Shown piece after piece: positions 61,401 to 64,000 of a stretch of DNA of 64,000 nucleotides. The stretch comes from Anas platyrhynchos (Eukaryota; Chordata; Aves; Anseriformes; Anatidae). The notes beneath the pieces are model-generated. The model saw only the letters and a program-made list of their open reading frames with translations, was not told the origin of the DNA and did no database searches. The stretch is taken from contig NC_092587.1 in NCBI RefSeq assembly GCF_047663525.1, positions 141,160,001 to 141,224,000 on the forward strand. Direction: 5' to 3'. Position 1 is the stretch's first letter; each line of letters begins with the position of its first letter. The position numbers were made by a program, and so were the translations under genes.

Positions 61401-62999
61401 TGTTATATTTGCAAGCATAATATTCTCTGGATCTAGTCATTTGTATTAATGATGTTGATTCATTCACTCCTTACAGTGTTCAAACTGCTATAACCTATTG
61501 GTTATATACTGATCTGTGTGGTCCTGTATGTGCTTTCTATGATTTATTTCAAGCCTTTTTTTTTATTATTTTGCATTTGAAATGATAATTAGAGTGTGTT
61601 TTAAAGGACGAAAAGTTATTTGCTAAGTAGGCTGGTTAGTTAATTTTGCATTTGAGATCTACTGTTAATGAGGTAGTAATATCCCTTATTTTGCTGATTG
61701 TTAAAAAGTTACTTAGTTTGAACATCAGTCACACAAAACAGAACACGACTAATTGAATGTGCAGCTTTAGTAATTTTGTTGTGTGTGTGTGCCCTTATGC
61801 AATGGGAATAACCTGTTGTTACAATATCACATGTTGTAATGGTGCAGCCTGATGTTATAGCTGTTCAGAGACTATTCTGTTTCTTGGGATGAAGCAGCAG
61901 TGTAGATCCTATTTCCTGCAGATGGAACGCATCATGAGTTAGTGTTGTCTGCTTTGGTTGACAACTTCATTGTCTTCCCTGTCCCAGAACTGTTCACCAG
62001 AAGATGACGTCCTTGTGCTGGGGCCACTTGTTAAGTCATTTCATGTTGTGCAATTTTCTCTTCAGCCAAGCACTGGGGCTCTCCACAGGGGCTGAGAATC
62101 CCCTGTAACAAGGTGTGGGGGGGTATGTTTGTAAGATATATGTTTGTACTGTAGTCTATATATATCATATTTTTTGGGGACACAGCTCCTGATAGGATTG
62201 GCTCATGTTTTCTGATGTCTATGCTAAACCTCAGTAAGAGGCCCAACTGCTGTTTGGGTGTCCCTCATGTAATGCAGTTACTCATCTGCTGTTACTGAAG
62301 TTCAGTTGACATTTGCAGATAGAAGTGACCATTGTCATGTTTCAGCTATTAGTGAGGAAGCCATTACAGAAAGGACTGTGTTTTTATGGCTCAGTTTGTC
62401 ATCTTTTGCATAGGGAAGAAACTTCTTATGATGGACGCCCTATCTATTCTGTGAAGCTCATAATTTCAGAAGTGAATAGTGAAGATTATGAACAACCATT
62501 TGTCTGTCAAGCTTCAAATGCCTTTGGGCAGGTTGCATCCTATATTATATTAAAACACAGAGGTAAGGACTACTGCTATTTTTTGTGGCCTTTGTTTCAC
62601 TTGACTTTCCCAGAAGGGGTTTTGACACCAAAAGCTCATATGTAGCATCAATAGAATGCACAAGAATTACTCTTTGTGTATTTATGCATGGCCCCCATGC
62701 ATATGGGAGGAGTCACTCTAGTTATATATTTATCATTATTAAAATAATAGGTGGAAGTGAAACATACGAAATTCAAATTTGTATTACGTTTGTGTGAAAG
62801 ATCAGATTTGGACAAATTCAACATTTTCTTTTTATTGTTATTGTATTTTGTGCAGTTCCTGATACACGAACATGGCTGATTGGAGGGCTTCTCTCTTTGT
62901 TGATTTTAACATTTATTATTTTAATAATCTATAAGATTTTCAAGATTGACCTGGTGCTTTGGTACCGGGATTCTGGATGTGCCTTTGTAAGTAAGGAAG
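56967..62999 (+). CDS. IL1RL2: IL1RL2-like receptor (IL-36 receptor type), partial: ectodomain and membrane exons
   Basis: A second IL-1 receptor family gene on the same strand. Blocks with consistent phases: 56967-57216, 57558-57744 (or from 57552), 58600-58762, 59563-59628, 60183-60303, 62414-62562, 62856-62999. They encode three Ig-like domains and a membrane segment followed by KIFKIDLVLWYR. The TIR exons are beyond 64,000, so the window holds only the 5' two thirds. IL1RL2 is preferred over IL1RL1 (ST2) because of the SRIHQ word in domain 1, GKQYNIS in domain 2, YPRNNSIEVELG at the linker, and a WLIGGL...FKIDLVLWYR membrane region; ST2 differs in these places. A lineage-specific IL1R1 duplicate cannot be excluded. 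IL1RL2 binds IL-36 cytokines and pairs with IL1RAP. No early stop or frameshift was seen in these exons. Confidence 0.72.
57391..57422. repeat. TTTA tetranucleotide repeat
   Basis: Seven or so TTTA/ATTT units in the intron about 135 bp before the domain 1-2 link exon. Confidence 0.9.
57558..57744 (+). CDS. IL1RL2: IL1RL2-like exon: domain 1-2 link, with tandem acceptor
   Basis: Encodes RNLTNCSKMSTKVTVFERI, a cysteine in KVVCPHL, and ends VRWYK at a codon boundary before gtaaca. Two AG acceptors lie six bases apart (ending 57,551 and 57,557). Both keep the frame; the first gives Ser-Cys-Arg at the junction, the second Arg only. Confidence 0.9.
58356..58399. repeat. TA dinucleotide repeat
   Basis: A perfect run of about 22 TA units in the intron, about 200 bp before the domain 2 exon. 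Likely polymorphic. Confidence 0.96.
58600..58762 (+). CDS. IL1RL2: IL1RL2-like exon: Ig-like domain 2, second half
   Basis: A 163-nt exon after catgtttag. It encodes DCQLLKGRRFAFLNSD, NVTMQDQGNYTCKTT (sequon and cysteine), IYNGKQYNISRD, and ends in phase 1 at tagcag|gtaagt. Confidence 0.93.
59563..59628 (+). CDS. IL1RL2: IL1RL2-like exon: domain 2-3 linker
   Basis: A 66-nt micro-exon encoding VSPPKKPPEISYPRNNSIEV and EL, followed by gtaagt. Its length and both phases equal those of the IL1R1 linker exon at 35,075. Confidence 0.92.
60183..60303 (+). CDS. IL1RL2: IL1RL2-like exon: Ig-like domain 3, first half
   Basis: A 121-nt exon encoding GSQVTVDCNTTGADGYEVF (cysteine and sequon), WTGNGVYIDVFYMSRIF and ARPYE, with donor tatga|gtaagt. 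Length and phase equal those of IL1R1 coding exon 6. The domain tryptophan is kept. Confidence 0.92.
62414..62562 (+). CDS. IL1RL2: IL1RL2-like exon: Ig-like domain 3, second half
   Basis: A 149-nt exon after ttttgcatag. It encodes EEETSYDGRPIYSVKLI, SEVNSEDYEQPFVCQASN (cysteine), VASYIILKHR, and ends in phase 1 at acagag|gtaagg. The frame stays open past the donor to a stop at 62,643-62,645. Confidence 0.92.
62856..62999 (+). CDS. IL1RL2: IL1RL2-like exon: transmembrane segment
   Basis: A 144-nt exon, the same length as in IL1R1, after ttttgtgcag. It encodes VPDTRTW, a helix from LIGGLLSL to ILIIY, then KIFKIDLVLWYRDSGCAF, ending in phase 1 at gaag|gtaagt. It is the last coding exon of this gene inside the window. 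Confidence 0.94.
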
Positions 63000-64000
63000 G
63001 TAAGTGAGTGTGACTAATTATGTTGTAACTAGCCTATTGATTTTTTTTTTTTCATTTACCATTATTTCTAAGCAATAATATGATTATTTAATAGAACATA
63101 TTTGGAATTTCCTTGAGAATTATTCAGATATGCTCTGAAAGATTTTTTCAGTCATATGGGTGAAATATGTAATCATAATTGAGGTGATAAACACTGCAGA
63201 ATAATTAAAACAGTTATGATGAGTTATGGTCAGAAAGAACTCTATATTTTTTTCCCCAATTAGCGTGTTGCACTCACTTTTCTGTAAAGTAGTTTGTGTG
63301 TAGATTTGTGGTCACTGATGATGATCAATAGGTGTCAGCAGAGCTACATCCCGTAGACTAGCTGTTTAAAAACGTGCATTAAATATTTATAGTAAAAATG
63401 AGACTCCCATTTTCTCAGAGAAAAGCGTTGGTTGCTTTGTTTGTTTTTGCACAACTTCTCTGTCTTACTCATCACTTTTCTTATAAACCCTGCAAGTTAT
63501 GACGGTTACATACCAAAGAGAAGAAATTATACTAATTGTCTCTTCTGTGATTCTGTGTTTCTATTACTTATTATGTGTTATCTATTAAATATGTGTTTCT
63601 GTTGAAAGTGGGAATAAGTGCAACATAGTTGATATTTTGCTTGGGCAACCCTTAGAATTTGATTGTCTGAAGTTCCCCAGAGCTTGAAAGTAAATGGATT
63701 ATGTGCAATAAGATAGTAAACATTTAAAAGCTGAGTTTTCCAGTAATTTTTAATATTCTAATGGGAATATAAAATCAAAGAAACTATGCTTCATAACTTG
63801 GTGAGCAAAACTTACCTTGTTGAATTAAATTTAATTTTGCTTTAGTTTCTTCACTTCACTCCTGTTTATTATGCAATATTGACTCTCAAAACCTCAGGCT
63901 TTTTGTGGTCTCTATCTGCCTTTTACTCACATAATTATTAGGAAAGAATTGCCATTTTTCCACCCTTTCTGGTGGTTCATCATAAGTGGAGAGAACTGCT
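63000..64000. other. Intron of the IL1RL2-like gene to window end
   Basis: AT-rich sequence after the transmembrane exon. No TIR box 1 exon (YDAYVLYP-type word) was found before the window ends, so that exon lies to the right. Confidence 0.6.

Overview
This window is vertebrate nuclear DNA, almost certainly from a bird. It is intron-rich and AT-rich, with one sharp CpG island. It carries many fragments of the CR1 LINE, with the (ATTCTATG)n-type tail typical of birds, and two solo LTRs of families I recognise from avian genomes. The species cannot be fixed from the sequence. The IL1R1 exons look close to, but not the same as, what I remember of chicken IL1R1.

Layout. Positions 1 to about 23,400 show no coding gene I can support. 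They hold simple repeats, including a 35-copy GGAAA pentanucleotide array at 16,035, CR1 fragments near 4,940 and 8,200, a solo LTR at 17,033-17,609 flanked by a perfect 5-bp duplication, and a second, larger LTR at 19,097-20,248. A CpG island at about 23,400-23,880 looks like the promoter and non-coding first exon of the next gene. Two further candidate 5' UTR exons lie at 24,732 and 27,504.

Positions 28,878-42,731 hold the complete coding region of IL1R1, the type 1 interleukin-1 receptor, on the + strand: ten coding exons and 552 codons. Every junction has GT/AG ends and consistent phase. The protein has a signal peptide, three Ig-like domains, one membrane segment and a cytoplasmic TIR domain. 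A candidate 3' UTR follows, up to about 46,430.

Positions 46,430-56,960 are intergenic or 5' sequence of the next gene. They include a GC-rich patch at 49,560-50,130, several CR1 pieces and a candidate signal-peptide exon at 53,955. From 56,967 to the window end lies a second receptor of the same family on the + strand, best matched to IL1RL2 (IL-36 receptor). Its Ig and transmembrane exons are present, while its TIR exons lie beyond 64,000.

The two receptors share exon phases throughout and have identical lengths for three exons (66, 121 and 144 nt). They are a tandem paralogous pair, in line with the IL1R1-IL1RL2-IL1RL1-IL18R1 cluster known in vertebrates. Both would bind IL-1-family cytokines outside the cell and, with a co-receptor such as IL1RAP, signal through MyD88. 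No wholly new system was found. The points most worth checking are the start codon of the second gene, its tandem splice acceptor, the upstream reading frames of IL1R1, and possible intron-retention soluble receptors.
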